A stretch of 64,000 bases of DNA. It comes from RGIG4079 sp045596365 (lineage in GTDB: Bacteria > Bacteroidota > Bacteroidia > Bacteroidales > Muribaculaceae). Position 1 is the first letter of the stretch, and every line of letters starts with the position of its first letter. Position numbers and translations under genes: made by a program. Location of the stretch: the NCBI GenBank assembly GCA_045596365.1, contig JAZOCE010000001.1, positions 186,001 through 250,000 of the forward strand. Direction: 5' to 3'. The notes beneath the pieces were generated by a model that saw only the letters and a program-made list of their open reading frames with translations, searched no databases and was not told the origin of the DNA. Below are positions 52,397 through 61,277 of this stretch, piece after piece.

Positions 52397-55300
52397 TATT
52401 TCTCTTCTTTTTTACTAATTAGATAATATACAATCGGGACAACTAAGAGGTTTAGAATTGTTGATGTTATTAATCCTCCAAGTATCACAATCGCAAGTGG
52501 AGATTGTATTTCATTTCCCGGCTCACTACCACTGACTGCAATAGGAATCAAAGCTAACGCAGAGGTCAACGCTGTCATAATGATAGGATTAAGTCGGTCT
52601 ATTGAACCATGATAAATGCGCTCTATCAAAGACACTCCCTCTTCTCGCAAACTATTATAACGTGACATGAGCAACATCCCATTGCGTGTAGTTATACCTA
52701 ATAATGATATAAATCCGATAATTGCGGGTATATTTAATTCGCCTGAAGTAAATCGAAGAATCAATATTCCACCAATCATTGCCAATGGCATATTTAACAA
52801 AATAATGAGAGACTGATTCATGTTGCGATATTCTTGGTAAAGCAACATAAAGATTATAATCAATGCTCCAATAGAGGTTAATGCTAAAGTCCTTGATGCT
52901 TCAGCTTCACTTTCAAATTGTCCTCCATAAGCAACATAATAATTCTCAGGGAGAATTATTTCACTCTCTATCTTATCTTGTATCTCATTCACTGCACTAC
53001 GCAAATCTCTATCTTGCACATTAGCAGAAACAATGATACGTCGACTCACATTTTCTCGATTTATTGTATTTGGTCCTGTTGCAGAAACTATATCTGCAAC
53101 ATAGCTCAACGGAATTTTGCCAACATTACTATCAATCATCAAGTTTGATATTTTTTCCATTGAATTACGATGTTCATCATCAAGACGCACTGTAACATCA
53201 TAGGGAAGACCTTTTTCATATACTTGAGATACGACCTCTCCTGCTAATGTAATGTTGATAAAACTCGCAAACTCGTTTATTGTTATGCCATATTTTGCAA
53301 GCATTTCACGACGAGGACTGATATTTAGCTGTGGACGCTCAACTTGTTGCTCTACATTAATATCAACAACGCCCTCAATACCGGAAATAGAGTTCTTTAT
53401 CTTATTACCATAACTATATAAACGATTTAAATCATCACCAAATAACTTAATTGCAATTTGAGTTTTTGCACCAGACAACATTGCATCAATACGATGGGAG
53501 ATAGGTTGACCTATTTCGACATTTACTCCTGGAAGAGATGCTAATTTAGCACGTAATTCTTTAACCATCTCTCCTCGAGAACGGTCAGTTAATTCGTACG
53601 GAGCATCAATTTCAGATGTGTTTACGCCAAATGAGTGTTCAGCCAATTCTGCACGCCCTGTACGACGAGCAACTGTCTTAATTTCCGGTATAGACATAAT
53701 CAATCGCTCTGCCTCTCGGCCTATTTTATCACTTTCTTCAAGTGAAATTCCCGGTATAGTACTGATGTTTATTGTTAACGAGCCTTCATTAAATGCAGGC
53801 AAAAAACTACGTCCAAGAGAAAAAAACACAACGACTGACACAACAAATAACGCAACAACTGATCCTAATACAGTTTTTTTATTGTTAAAACACCATTGCA
53901 ATCCTTTGTTATATGCATTTTTCATTTTAACAGCCAACCACGCATCTTTATTAATTGTTTCAGTTGCTTTCTTTGTCCCCAACAGATAGCTGCATAATAC
54001 AGGAGTGAGAGTTAATGCAACAATTGTTGATGCAACAAGAGCTACTATAAATGAAATTCCCAATGGAATCAACATACGACCTTCAATGCCACTTAAAAAG
54101 AATAATGGGAGAAAACTTGCAACAATAATAAGTGTTGAGTTTAGAATTGGGATACGCACCTCTTTTGATGCTAAATAAACTATTTCAAGCATTGATTTGC
54201 GTTGTTCCTGAGGTAATAAATAGTTTTCGCGCAATCGTTTATAAACATTCTCTACATCAACAATAGCATCATCGACAAGTGAGCCAATTGCAATAGCAAT
54301 ACCACCAAGGCTCATTGTATTTATTGTCATGCCCAACGCATGAAGGACAAGCACTGCAATAATTATAGAAAAGGGGAGAGCGACAAGCGAAATCAACGTT
54401 GTTCGCACATTCATCAAGAAAAAGAATAATACTATAATTACAAAAATTGCTCCCTCAATAAGTGATTTTTGCAAATTTGAAATTGAATTGTCTATAAACT
54501 CGCTTTGCTTAAATATATCTGTTGAAATTTTTATGTCGGTAGGAATATTCTTTGAGATGCTAAACAAATCGGCCTCAATCTTCTTAGTCAATTCAATTGT
54601 TCCAACTTCTGGCTGTTTTGTTATTGTTAGCAATACTGCTTGCTTTGTCATTTCTGAAGCAACTCCTAATCGAGGTAATTTATTTCCAATCTTAACATTT
54701 GCAACATCTTCAACTAAAACGACACCATTTTCATCACTCCTTACAACTGATTTACCTATTTCATCAGTTGAAGTAGTGGTTATGTCCCCTTTTATAAGAT
54801 ATTCGTTACCAAATTCATATAATACTCCACCTGACGCATTATTATTTAATAACTGAACACTTGCCATTACCTCGTCAAGTGTTATATTATAATATCGCAT
54901 CTTTTCAGGTAATATCTGAATCTGATACTCTTTTATATCACCTCCAATTACAGAAACTTGTGAAACCCCTCCAATTGAAAGCATACGTGGACGTATAACC
55001 CTATCTGCAATGGAACGAACATCGCTCATTGATGTAGAATCTGCAGTGAGTCCAATAATCATTATCTCTCCTAAGATTGATGATTGAGGTCCAAGAGTAG
55101 GGGAGTTCACTCCCGGAGGGAATGTTTCGGACAAATTAACCAATCGCTCAGAGACAATTTGACGCGCTTGATATATATCCATACCCCAATCAAATTCAAC
55201 CCACACAATAGAGAATCCTGTAGATGACGATGAACGCACACGTCTCACTCCGGTAGCCCCATTTACCGATGTCTCAATTGGAAATGTTACTAATTGTTCA

Positions 55301-55482
55301 ACTTCTTCTGGGGCATACCCTGGAGCTTCTGTCATTACAACTACTGTAGGAGCATTCAAATCTGGAAATATGTCAACTTCAGTGCGTGTTAACACAAATA
55401 AACCCGATAGCACCAATAATCCTGATAAAATCAAGATTATTACTCTATTAGATAGAGAAAACTGTATGATTTTATTTAACAT
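52396..55482 (-). CDS. Heavy-metal efflux RND transporter (CusA/CzcA type)
   Basis: Inner-membrane proton-driven pump of 1028 residues, full RND length with twelve membrane helices (first: VIILILSGLLVLSGLFVLTR). HME-type landmarks: APGYAPEEVEQLVTFPIETS, TMSLGGIAIAIGSLVDDAIV with the DD/E ion-relay segment, and GISFIVALVASTIVALTLTP. Between TolC-like and CusB-like genes. The exact metal (Cu, Ag, Zn, Co, Ni or Cd) cannot be told; the adjacent His-rich proteins favour Zn/Ni/Co/Cu-class ions. CusA proper uses a Met ladder that I do not clearly see. Confidence 0.92.
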   Translation of the reverse strand: MLNKIIQFSLSNRVIILILSGLLVLSGLFVLTRTEVDIFPDLNAPTVVVMTEAPGYAPEEVEQLVTFPIETSVNGATGVRRVRSSSSTGFSIVWVEFDWGMDIYQARQIVSERLVNLSETFPPGVNSPTLGPQSSILGEIMIIGLTADSTSMSDVRSIADRVIRPRMLSIGGVSQVSVIGGDIKEYQIQILPEKMRYYNITLDEVMASVQLLNNNASGGVLYEFGNEYLIKGDITTTSTDEIGKSVVRSDENGVVLVEDVANVKIGNKLPRLGVASEMTKQAVLLTITKQPEVGTIELTKKIEADLFSISKNIPTDIKISTDIFKQSEFIDNSISNLQKSLIEGAIFVIIVLFFFLMNVRTTLISLVALPFSIIIAVLVLHALGMTINTMSLGGIAIAIGSLVDDAIVDVENVYKRLRENYLLPQEQRKSMLEIVYLASKEVRIPILNSTLIIVASFLPLFFLSGIEGRMLIPLGISFIVALVASTIVALTLTPVLCSYLLGTKKATETINKDAWLAVKMKNAYNKGLQWCFNNKKTVLGSVVALFVVSVVVFFSLGRSFLPAFNEGSLTINISTIPGISLEESDKIGREAERLIMSIPEIKTVARRTGRAELAEHSFGVNTSEIDAPYELTDRSRGEMVKELRAKLASLPGVNVEIGQPISHRIDAMLSGAKTQIAIKLFGDDLNRLYSYGNKIKNSISGIEGVVDINVEQQVERPQLNISPRREMLAKYGITINEFASFINITLAGEVVSQVYEKGLPYDVTVRLDDEHRNSMEKISNLMIDSNVGKIPLSYVADIVSATGPNTINRENVSRRIIVSANVQDRDLRSAVNEIQDKIESEIILPENYYVAYGGQFESEAEASRTLALTSIGALIIIFMLLYQEYRNMNQSLIILLNMPLAMIGGILILRFTSGELNIPAIIGFISLLGITTRNGMLLMSRYNSLREEGVSLIERIYHGSIDRLNPIIMTALTSALALIPIAVSGSEPGNEIQSPLAIVILGGLITSTILNLLVVPIVYYLISKKEEK

Positions 55483-55496
55483 AATAGCCTCCTCTC

Positions 55497-56630
55497 TTAA
55501 TGACTATGGCTGTGTCCGGCTGGTATAGCCCCGCTTGCTTCGGCAAGTTTTACTATAATTGCACCACGGGAAACGACCTCATCTTTGCGAGTAAGACCGC
55601 TTTTAATTTCATAGTTCTGCCCATCGGTGCTACCTAATGTCACCAATCTTTTCTCGTAACATTCATCATCTAATTTTACATAGACGTAATATTTGCCTTG
55701 TTGTTCTGTAACAGCATCAACAGGTAGGACTATAACATTTTTACGAGTTGATCCTATTAAATACACCTCAGCAAATGTACCAGGAATGACAGATCCATCA
55801 TTGTCAAAGGTAAAATACACAGGAATATACCCCGGTTGTGAAGATGTTGCAGATGAAGACACCAATTTCCCTTTTAAATTCGACAACGAAATTACATTCT
55901 CAGAATATGCTGGACGTATATTTGCGGTTGATATTAATGGTAAAAAATTATAATATTTTTCAGGCATATCAGCACGCAAAGTTAATCGCATATTACCCGA
56001 AATTACTGCTATCGGTTGCCCTACTGATACATATTCTCCTTGTTTTACCAACAATTTAGTAATTACACCATTTGATACTGCTGATGCGGTACTCCCCAAT
56101 GCGTTACCTGTATATGAAGCCTTCGCCTGCTCATATGCTTGTTTAATTGCATTATAATCTTTTGTGGATATTATTCCATCATCGTGTAAAGGTTTCACAC
56201 GTTCATATTCAGCTTTAGCGGACTCATAAGTTATGCGCGAAGCCTCATTGGCATCTCCTCCCGAAATTCCGCGAGCTGATACTGACGCGATTGTATTACC
56301 TACTGCGACTTTCTTTCCTTCAACAACTCCATTTGCAAAAGTGAGAATACCAGAAGAGGGTGCAATCACTATCGACTGGTCATCAGGAGCAGATAAAACT
56401 TGTCCTGAAACTTTTATTACTTCACTGAAATTCTGAGGCTTTACCATTTGTGAATACACACCGAAACGCATTGCTTCATCTACAGAAAGTTCGATTTCTT
56501 CTGAATTTACATGACTATCGGCATGCCCATGATCGTGATGATGATGACCTAATCCATCATCTTGTGCAGATGGAGCACATCCTACACATAATAACGTCCC
56601 AACACAAAGGACAACATTTTTTATTTTCAT
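55497..56630 (-). CDS. RND periplasmic adaptor (CusB/HlyD family), His-rich ends
   Basis: 377 residues with a lipoprotein signal (CVGTLLCVGCAPSAQ). A His cluster lies right after it (GHHHHDHGHADSH) and another at the very end (AGHSHSH), candidate metal-binding tails. The core has the barrel-sandwich halves flanking an alpha-hairpin (ESAKAEYERVKPLHDDGIIS, NAIKQAYEQAKASYTGNAL) and the FTFDNDGSVIPGTFAEVYLI beta-barrel. Links inner-membrane pump to OMF and may sense or pass metal. Overlaps nothing; 14 bp before the pump gene. Confidence 0.9.
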   Translation of the reverse strand: MKIKNVVLCVGTLLCVGCAPSAQDDGLGHHHHDHGHADSHVNSEEIELSVDEAMRFGVYSQMVKPQNFSEVIKVSGQVLSAPDDQSIVIAPSSGILTFANGVVEGKKVAVGNTIASVSARGISGGDANEASRITYESAKAEYERVKPLHDDGIISTKDYNAIKQAYEQAKASYTGNALGSTASAVSNGVITKLLVKQGEYVSVGQPIAVISGNMRLTLRADMPEKYYNFLPLISTANIRPAYSENVISLSNLKGKLVSSSATSSQPGYIPVYFTFDNDGSVIPGTFAEVYLIGSTRKNVIVLPVDAVTEQQGKYYVYVKLDDECYEKRLVTLGSTDGQNYEIKSGLTRKDEVVSRGAIIVKLAEASGAIPAGHSHSH

Positions 56631-56680
56631 TTATATCGAATTAAAATATTAGTAATCAATTATTTAGTCTCTACTATATC

Positions 56681-57118
56681 TTAATTCATTATTGGCGGAG
56701 CACGAAAAGCAGATAGTGATTTTATTACATTATTTATATAATCATCATAATACGCAGCAACATTTACTATTATATCAACTATCTTGTTTTCTATAATAAT
56801 TTGATTTAGATGTAACAAACCATATAATTGCAACGGGGCAGTAATTATCTTTATAAAATTTTGCTCAGAAACTTTATAGCTCCCTAAATGCATTGAACAA
56901 GAAGTATCCTCATGATGATGGTGGTGATGAGAATCATGTTTTACATCATGATTACAAAACTCTATAATATCATTTGAATATCCGAGAACTAAATCATCTA
57001 ATGTCGTCAAATGTATGCAAATATTACCATAACAATCATGATGATGGAATTGCATTACAGATGTTAATGCAAAAACTATTAATACAAAAATTGATAAAAA
57101 AGACTGATTTTTTCTCAT
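56681..57118 (-). CDS. DUF6769-like small His-rich protein
   Basis: 145 residues with an N-terminal hydrophobic segment (LSIFVLIVFALTSVMQ) followed by FHHHDC, so periplasmic or membrane-anchored. The middle has a strong His run (KHDSHHHHHHEDTSCSMH) plus Cys and Asp, a likely transition-metal ligand set. The C-terminus ends SLSAFRAPPIMN. I believe this matches DUF6769 proteins that occur with metal-efflux genes in Bacteroidales. As first gene of the operon it may act as a metal buffer or sensor in the envelope. Homology is by pattern memory only. Confidence 0.7.
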   Translation of the reverse strand: MRKNQSFLSIFVLIVFALTSVMQFHHHDCYGNICIHLTTLDDLVLGYSNDIIEFCNHDVKHDSHHHHHHEDTSCSMHLGSYKVSEQNFIKIITAPLQLYGLLHLNQIIIENKIVDIIVNVAAYYDDYINNVIKSLSAFRAPPIMN

Positions 57119-57248
57119 ATGATGATATATGGTGTAAAATTAGCAAATAATTTACTTATAACAAAAAGTGTAAATATCATAATACGATAATATCACACAA
57201 ATTCAGCCATAAATAGTAGTAATTTTATTTCTTGAAAATAAACAAAGT

Positions 57249-57276
57249 TTGCCCCATAATGCATATTATGTTAACC
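57249..57276. other. dif: dif-like XerC/XerD recombination site
   Basis: The 20-nt core CATAATGCATATTATGTTAA (57255-57274) matches the E. coli dif core at 19 of 20 positions; over the full 28 bp it is 20 of 28. The TTATGTTAA right (XerD) arm is perfect, the left (XerC) arm is diverged at its outer end, and the centre is TGCATA instead of TGTATA. Placement in a gene-free spacer fits the chromosome dimer resolution site. Could be the chromosomal dif or a Xer attachment site of an integrative element. Confidence 0.65.
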
Positions 57277-57716
57277 ACAATATTTAAGTGGATGTTTTTT
57301 ACCCTATTTACATTAACAATTATAGTATTCTATTTAACATGCTAATTCCTCTATTTACAAATACATCATTCTATTTTTTAAACGAATTCTTGTTTTCTAA
57401 TTTTCAGCATTTTAAATATCATCAGGTTAATTCAGAATTTCAAACTGGCGCAAATATTCCATTTGGATTATTTTAGTTTTTCATATAACCAATTGAAAAT
57501 CATATGTTTTACACACACAAACCAAATGCACACTTTAACATAAGCACCAAAATAAAGAGTTTCTACCAAACATCAGCGAGCATCAATAAGCTAAAACCCT
57601 GTCACTCTATTACTTATACACTATATCTCAAGTAAATCATCAATTAATTCTTTCAATAATAGCATGGGGTAATTTACATTTCAAATCTTTGCTTTCAAAT
57701 TATTTACATCGTAAAA

Positions 57717-57748
57717 TTTTGTAATTACAATTATATTAATTACATTTG
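57717..57748 (+). promoter_or_regulatory. Promoter of the HTH gene
   Basis: TTTTG (57717-57721), a 19-bp gap and TACATTTG (57741-57748), 29 bp before the ATG. Good match in both sequence and spacing. Confidence 0.7.
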
Positions 57749-57777
57749 TATATTCATTGTTGTAAAATCTAAATTGA

Positions 57778-58305
57778 ATGGACATCGTTTCTCGCATCAA
57801 AACATTTATGAATTTAACCCAAATTACAAGTTCCCAATTTGCGGACACTTGTAATATACCCCGTCCTACGATATCACAAATACTTAATGGGAGGAATAAA
57901 AAGATTAGCGATGAAATAATTGGTAAAATACATTCTTCATATCCTACATTATCCATGCTGTGGTTAATGTTTGGCGAAGGAGATATGTTGATTAATAAAA
58001 ATATTGAAATCTCAGGTGAACAAAATCATCTAAATCCAAGCGAATCCGCCCAACAATCTATTGATAATAACCTTTTTACATCATCCTTAGATTTTGATTT
58101 TAATTGCACAGAAAATACCTCAGAAAAATTAAATATTGATTTTTCAAATATAAATACACACGAACAACCATCAAACAGCAACAATTCAAATAATACAAAA
58201 CAATTATCATTATCTCCTGACTCAAATAAAACAATTGTAAATATAATGGTATTTTATAGTGATAATAGTTTTGAATCTTTTACTCCTGCAAATAGAAAAA
58301 TATAA
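57778..58305 (+). CDS. Helix-turn-helix transcriptional regulator
   Basis: 175 residues: an N-terminal Cro/XRE-type HTH (1-65, ADTCNIPRPTISQILNGRNK) with the trailing LSMLWLMFGEGDM seen in Bacteroidales HTH proteins, then a long Asn/Ser-rich low-complexity linker, and a C-terminal short strand region (TIVNIMVFYSDNSFESF). A DNA-binding regulator; its targets are unknown. Located next to the dif-like spacer and 81 bp before pyrK on the same strand, but with its own promoter and with a pyrK -7 box between, so not obviously the pyr regulator. Confidence 0.75.
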   Translation: MDIVSRIKTFMNLTQITSSQFADTCNIPRPTISQILNGRNKKISDEIIGKIHSSYPTLSMLWLMFGEGDMLINKNIEISGEQNHLNPSESAQQSIDNNLFTSSLDFDFNCTENTSEKLNIDFSNINTHEQPSNSNNSNNTKQLSLSPDSNKTIVNIMVFYSDNSFESFTPANRKI

Positions 58306-58356
58306 CTGAGATTAATATTATAGCTCAATTTCAAATAAATCTTCATGTTTTATTAT

Positions 58357-58364
58357 TAACTTTG
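58357..58364 (+). promoter_or_regulatory. -7 element of pyrK-pyrD
   Basis: TAACTTTG, 22 bp before the pyrK ATG. No clear -33 TTG. Confidence 0.5.
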
Positions 58365-58386
58365 TATTACATCAAAATAATATACA

Positions 58387-59160
58387 ATGAAGAAATTTAT
58401 TATAGATTTTGTTATTGTGGAGAATAAACACATCCATGATAACTATTCTCTCCTAATATTAAGCCCTAAAACAGGAGAAAAATTACCAGAAATGCAACCT
58501 GGACAATTTGTGCAAATCGCAATTGATGGTTCCAAATCAACATTCTTAAGACGCCCTATCTCTATTAACTTTGTTGATTACAAGAATAATCAAATATGGT
58601 TACTCGTTCGTAGAGCCGGAGACGGAACATCTCATCTACTTGGAATGCAAAATGGTGATAGTCTTAATATAATATTGCCATTAGGTAGTAGCTTTACCAC
58701 ACCAACCAATAAAACCTCTCGCCTATTACTTGTTGGAGGAGGAGTTGGTATAGCCCCTATGCTATACCTTGGCTATATCCTAAAAAATAAAGGCTATAAT
58801 CCTGAATTCTTAATTGGAGCCAGATCAGCCAAAGATATATTAGAACTAGACGAATTAAAATCAGTTGGGATTGTACATATTTCAACTGAGGATGGAACTC
58901 TCGGAGAAAAAGGTTTAGTGACAACAAATAGTGTATTGAACTCCCCTATCGATTTTATTTATTGTTGTGGTCCAGCACCTATGATGAAAGCTGTCGCAAA
59001 AGTTGCCAAAAACATTGGGGCCGAATGTGAGGTTTCGCTTGAAAACATGATGGCATGTGGGGTTGGAGCTTGTTTATGCTGTGTTGAAAATACAGTAAAC
59101 GGGAATGTGTGTGTATGTACAGAAGGTCCGGTATTTAATATAAATCAATTAACATGGTAA
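58387..59160 (+). CDS. pyrK: Dihydroorotate dehydrogenase electron transfer subunit
   Basis: Flavin/Fe-S subunit passing electrons from PyrD (class 1B) to NAD+. 257 residues: FAD domain with FLRRPISINFVD, GGVGIAPMLYLGYIL of the NAD-binding domain, CGPAPMMKAV, and the C-terminal [2Fe-2S] motif MACGVGACLCCVEN with a fourth Cys in GNVCVCTEGP. Overlaps pyrD by 7 nt (ATGGTAA), so heterotetramer subunits are made in step. Confidence 0.96.
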   Translation: MKKFIIDFVIVENKHIHDNYSLLILSPKTGEKLPEMQPGQFVQIAIDGSKSTFLRRPISINFVDYKNNQIWLLVRRAGDGTSHLLGMQNGDSLNIILPLGSSFTTPTNKTSRLLLVGGGVGIAPMLYLGYILKNKGYNPEFLIGARSAKDILELDELKSVGIVHISTEDGTLGEKGLVTTNSVLNSPIDFIYCCGPAPMMKAVAKVAKNIGAECEVSLENMMACGVGACLCCVENTVNGNVCVCTEGPVFNINQLTW

Positions 59161-60059
59161 ATTTAAACGTAAATATAGGTAATTTGTCACTAAAAAACCC
59201 TGTTCTTACTGCGTCTGGTACATTTGGATATGGCGAAGAATTTAGTGATTTTATTGACTTAAATAAACTTGGTGGGTTTATCGTAAAAGGGACAACAATT
59301 AATCATCGGGAGGGAAACCCTTACCCACGCATGGTTGAAACTCCATCTGGAATGTTGAATGCCGTTGGTCTTCAAAATAAAGGTGTTGATTATTTTATTA
59401 ACCAAATATACCCTCGAATTAGCGATATTGATTCAGAAATAATTGTAAACGTATCAGGAGCCTCTATTGACGATTATGTTGCAGTGTGTGAAAAATTAGC
59501 GCCATTAAACAAGATAAATGCAATTGAGGTAAATATATCTTGCCCAAATGTAAAACAAGGGGGTATGGCTTTTGGCACAACATCAAATGGTGCAGCCCAA
59601 GTTACTAAAGCAGTAAGAGCTACATTCCCTAAAACTCTTATAGTTAAGTTATCTCCAAATGTTACAGATATAACTGAGATTGCTCGCGCTGTTGAATCGG
59701 AAGGAGCTGATTCTGTATCATTGATTAACACCATGTTAGGCATGGCTATTGATATAGAAAAACAACGACCATACTTATCTACAATTACCGGTGGTTTATC
59801 AGGTGCTGCTGTACGCCCGGTAGCTGTACGCATGGTGTGGCAAGTAGCAAAAGCTGTCCAAATACCGGTAATAGGTCTTGGAGGTATCATGAATGGACGA
59901 GACGCAATAGAATTTATGCTTGCCGGAGCAACTGCAATTGAAGTTGGGACTGCAAATTTCATTGATCCTACTACAACAATTAGAATAATTGAATTCATGA
60001 ACGAATACTGCGATCGACATGGTATAAAAGACATCAATGAAATTATTGGACAAATTTAA
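59154..60059 (+). CDS. pyrD: Dihydroorotate dehydrogenase, class 1B catalytic subunit
   Basis: FMN TIM-barrel enzyme of pyrimidine synthesis, oxidising dihydroorotate to orotate. 301 residues. The motif NISCPNVKQGGMAFG holds the catalytic Cys, with KLSPNVTDITEIARAVESEG, GGLSGAAVRPVAVRMVWQVA and GLGGIMNGRDAIEFMLAGAT for FMN binding. The partner pyrK identifies it as class 1B (NAD-linked). It ends 18 bp before a long palindromic terminator. Confidence 0.97.
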   Translation: MVNLNVNIGNLSLKNPVLTASGTFGYGEEFSDFIDLNKLGGFIVKGTTINHREGNPYPRMVETPSGMLNAVGLQNKGVDYFINQIYPRISDIDSEIIVNVSGASIDDYVAVCEKLAPLNKINAIEVNISCPNVKQGGMAFGTTSNGAAQVTKAVRATFPKTLIVKLSPNVTDITEIARAVESEGADSVSLINTMLGMAIDIEKQRPYLSTITGGLSGAAVRPVAVRMVWQVAKAVQIPVIGLGGIMNGRDAIEFMLAGATAIEVGTANFIDPTTTIRIIEFMNEYCDRHGIKDINEIIGQI

Positions 60060-60077
60060 GCAGAATCAAAGCAAATA

Positions 60078-60136
60078 AAAGCAAATAAAAACAAATAGCA
60101 GAAACAGTGTTTCTGCTATTTGTTTTTATTTGCTTT
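60078..60136. terminator. Bidirectional terminator with a 28-bp perfect stem
   Basis: Arms 60078-60105 and 60109-60136 are exact reverse complements around AGT. The outer part is A/T-rich (AAAGCAAATAAAAACAAATA), so both strands provide an A tract before and a T tract after the GC-containing core (GCAGAAAC/GTTTCTGC). Lies between convergent pyrD and the 114-residue gene. The left arm is preceded by two further imperfect AAAGCAAAT units. Confidence 0.9.
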
Positions 60137-60137
60137 A

Positions 60138-60482
60138 TTACAAGTTTATTCGTTTTAATTGTTCTTCATTATAATACAATATCATATTTTGGGAATTATA
60201 GCATGTATATAAATCATAAGAAACAAAATACCTATTTATTTCTCTTGATTTATAATTTAAATCATGTGGAGATTTTAATATATCTAAAACTCTTCTCTTA
60301 TGAATTTCTGATATATTATTATTACAAACTACAATAATTCCTGATATAAAAATGGTTTCTGCTATCTCTTGTTCAAAAGGGAATAATCCTATATTACACT
60401 CCCCTATTTCAAGTATTGTATTTTTATATATTTTGCCTTGATATAGTATATAGTGTGCAAAAATGCGTTTATTTTTCTCCAT
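60138..60482 (-). CDS. Hypothetical protein, end of the lspA operon
   Basis: 114 residues, no signal peptide. Beta-rich start (IFAHYILYQGKIYKNTILEI) and a Leu/Ile core (TIFISGIIVVCNNN), then charged helices. No family name. It overlaps the DUF4296 gene by 14 nt, so it is translated from the same mRNA, and its stop sits 2 bp from the palindromic terminator. A partner or regulator of lipoprotein processing is speculation only. Confidence 0.65.
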   Translation of the reverse strand: MEKNKRIFAHYILYQGKIYKNTILEIGECNIGLFPFEQEIAETIFISGIIVVCNNNISEIHKRRVLDILKSPHDLNYKSREINRYFVSYDLYTCYNSQNMILYYNEEQLKRINL

Positions 60483-61263
60483 GTTGAGTCATGCCGTAAT
60501 CATATGTTTGCTGACTGAATCTACGTCTATAAACTTGTGGATTTAACCGCGTCCGAACCAATGAAATACTATCAACATGAATTCTATCATGGTATTTTAA
60601 ATCGGCTACTGCAATACCATATACACGAGAGTGCGACTTTGTTGAATCACAATATAGAGTTATATCATGCCAACCATCCTGAGACACTATTATATTCTTA
60701 TATTCAGATGAGCCATCGGCATAATCTACCCCAATAGTCCAGTTTATGGATGTTTGATTGTTTATCAGTTTAAATTTCCATTCATAGATGTCTCCATTTT
60801 TCCAATTTTCGTCTCTATTTATAGAGAATGACAGATACCTATCAGGGGCTAATGCTGTTAACAGTCTATATCTTAATCCTGGCCATGCATCGGCAGAATC
60901 TCCGGCAACGACAAATTGCATATTATCAATTGGCACTTTTACATTGCGTATATCTTCTTCAAGAATAGCAATAACTTTATCGTAGACTTCAATATATTCT
61001 TCTATATTTTGCCCATACCACACAAACGAAGTGTCAACTTGTTCTTGCGATACGTTATGTTTTATATATATAGATTGCTTTAATGCTTTTTTGACAGAAT
61101 CTATTTCATATTCTTCTCTATTAGACTCAACAATACTCTCCCCAATATGAATATCAGCTAACAATCGGGCCATTTTATCCTGAGGGATAACGTATCCGGG
61201 AGCAGAATTACACCCAACACATAAAACAATCACACATAATGTATAGACAATCCTTTTATACAT
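60469..61263 (-). CDS. DUF4296 lipoprotein
   Basis: 264 residues with a lipobox (VIVLCVGC, Cys after Gly), so an outer-envelope lipoprotein. The N-terminal about 95 residues have the DUF4296 pattern (VIPQDKMARLLADIHIGESI, VSQEQVDTSFVWYGQNIEEY). The C-terminal half (YLSFSINRDENWKNGDIYEW, ITLYCDSTKSHSRVYGIAVA) is beta-rich, possibly a carbohydrate-binding-like sandwich. Function unknown. Follows lspA by 14 bp, which is suitable for a substrate of that peptidase. Confidence 0.8.
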   Translation of the reverse strand: MYKRIVYTLCVIVLCVGCNSAPGYVIPQDKMARLLADIHIGESIVESNREEYEIDSVKKALKQSIYIKHNVSQEQVDTSFVWYGQNIEEYIEVYDKVIAILEEDIRNVKVPIDNMQFVVAGDSADAWPGLRYRLLTALAPDRYLSFSINRDENWKNGDIYEWKFKLINNQTSINWTIGVDYADGSSEYKNIIVSQDGWHDITLYCDSTKSHSRVYGIAVADLKYHDRIHVDSISLVRTRLNPQVYRRRFSQQTYDYGMTQHGEK

Positions 61264-61277
61264 ATTTCCACCTCAAG

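Larger units (their letters stand above)
57119..57777. other. Long AT-rich intergenic spacer containing a dif-like site
   Basis: A 659-bp gap between the divergent efflux operon and the HTH gene. It holds the dif-like site (57249-57276), a small hairpin (CCAC...GTGG) beside it, and at the right end the HTH promoter. The 62-codon frame at 57288-57476 has no start context or recognisable protein and is rejected. I see no tRNA, small RNA or riboswitch. Confidence 0.5.

Noticed and set aside
57288..57476. 62-codon frame in the dif-like spacer
   Set aside because: Phe/Asn/Ile-rich as expected of AT-rich DNA, no promoter or motif.
59474..60037. 187-codon frame antisense to pyrD
   Set aside because: Lies wholly inside pyrD on the other strand; translation is Ser/Thr/Pro-rich without family motifs, and pyrD is unmistakable.
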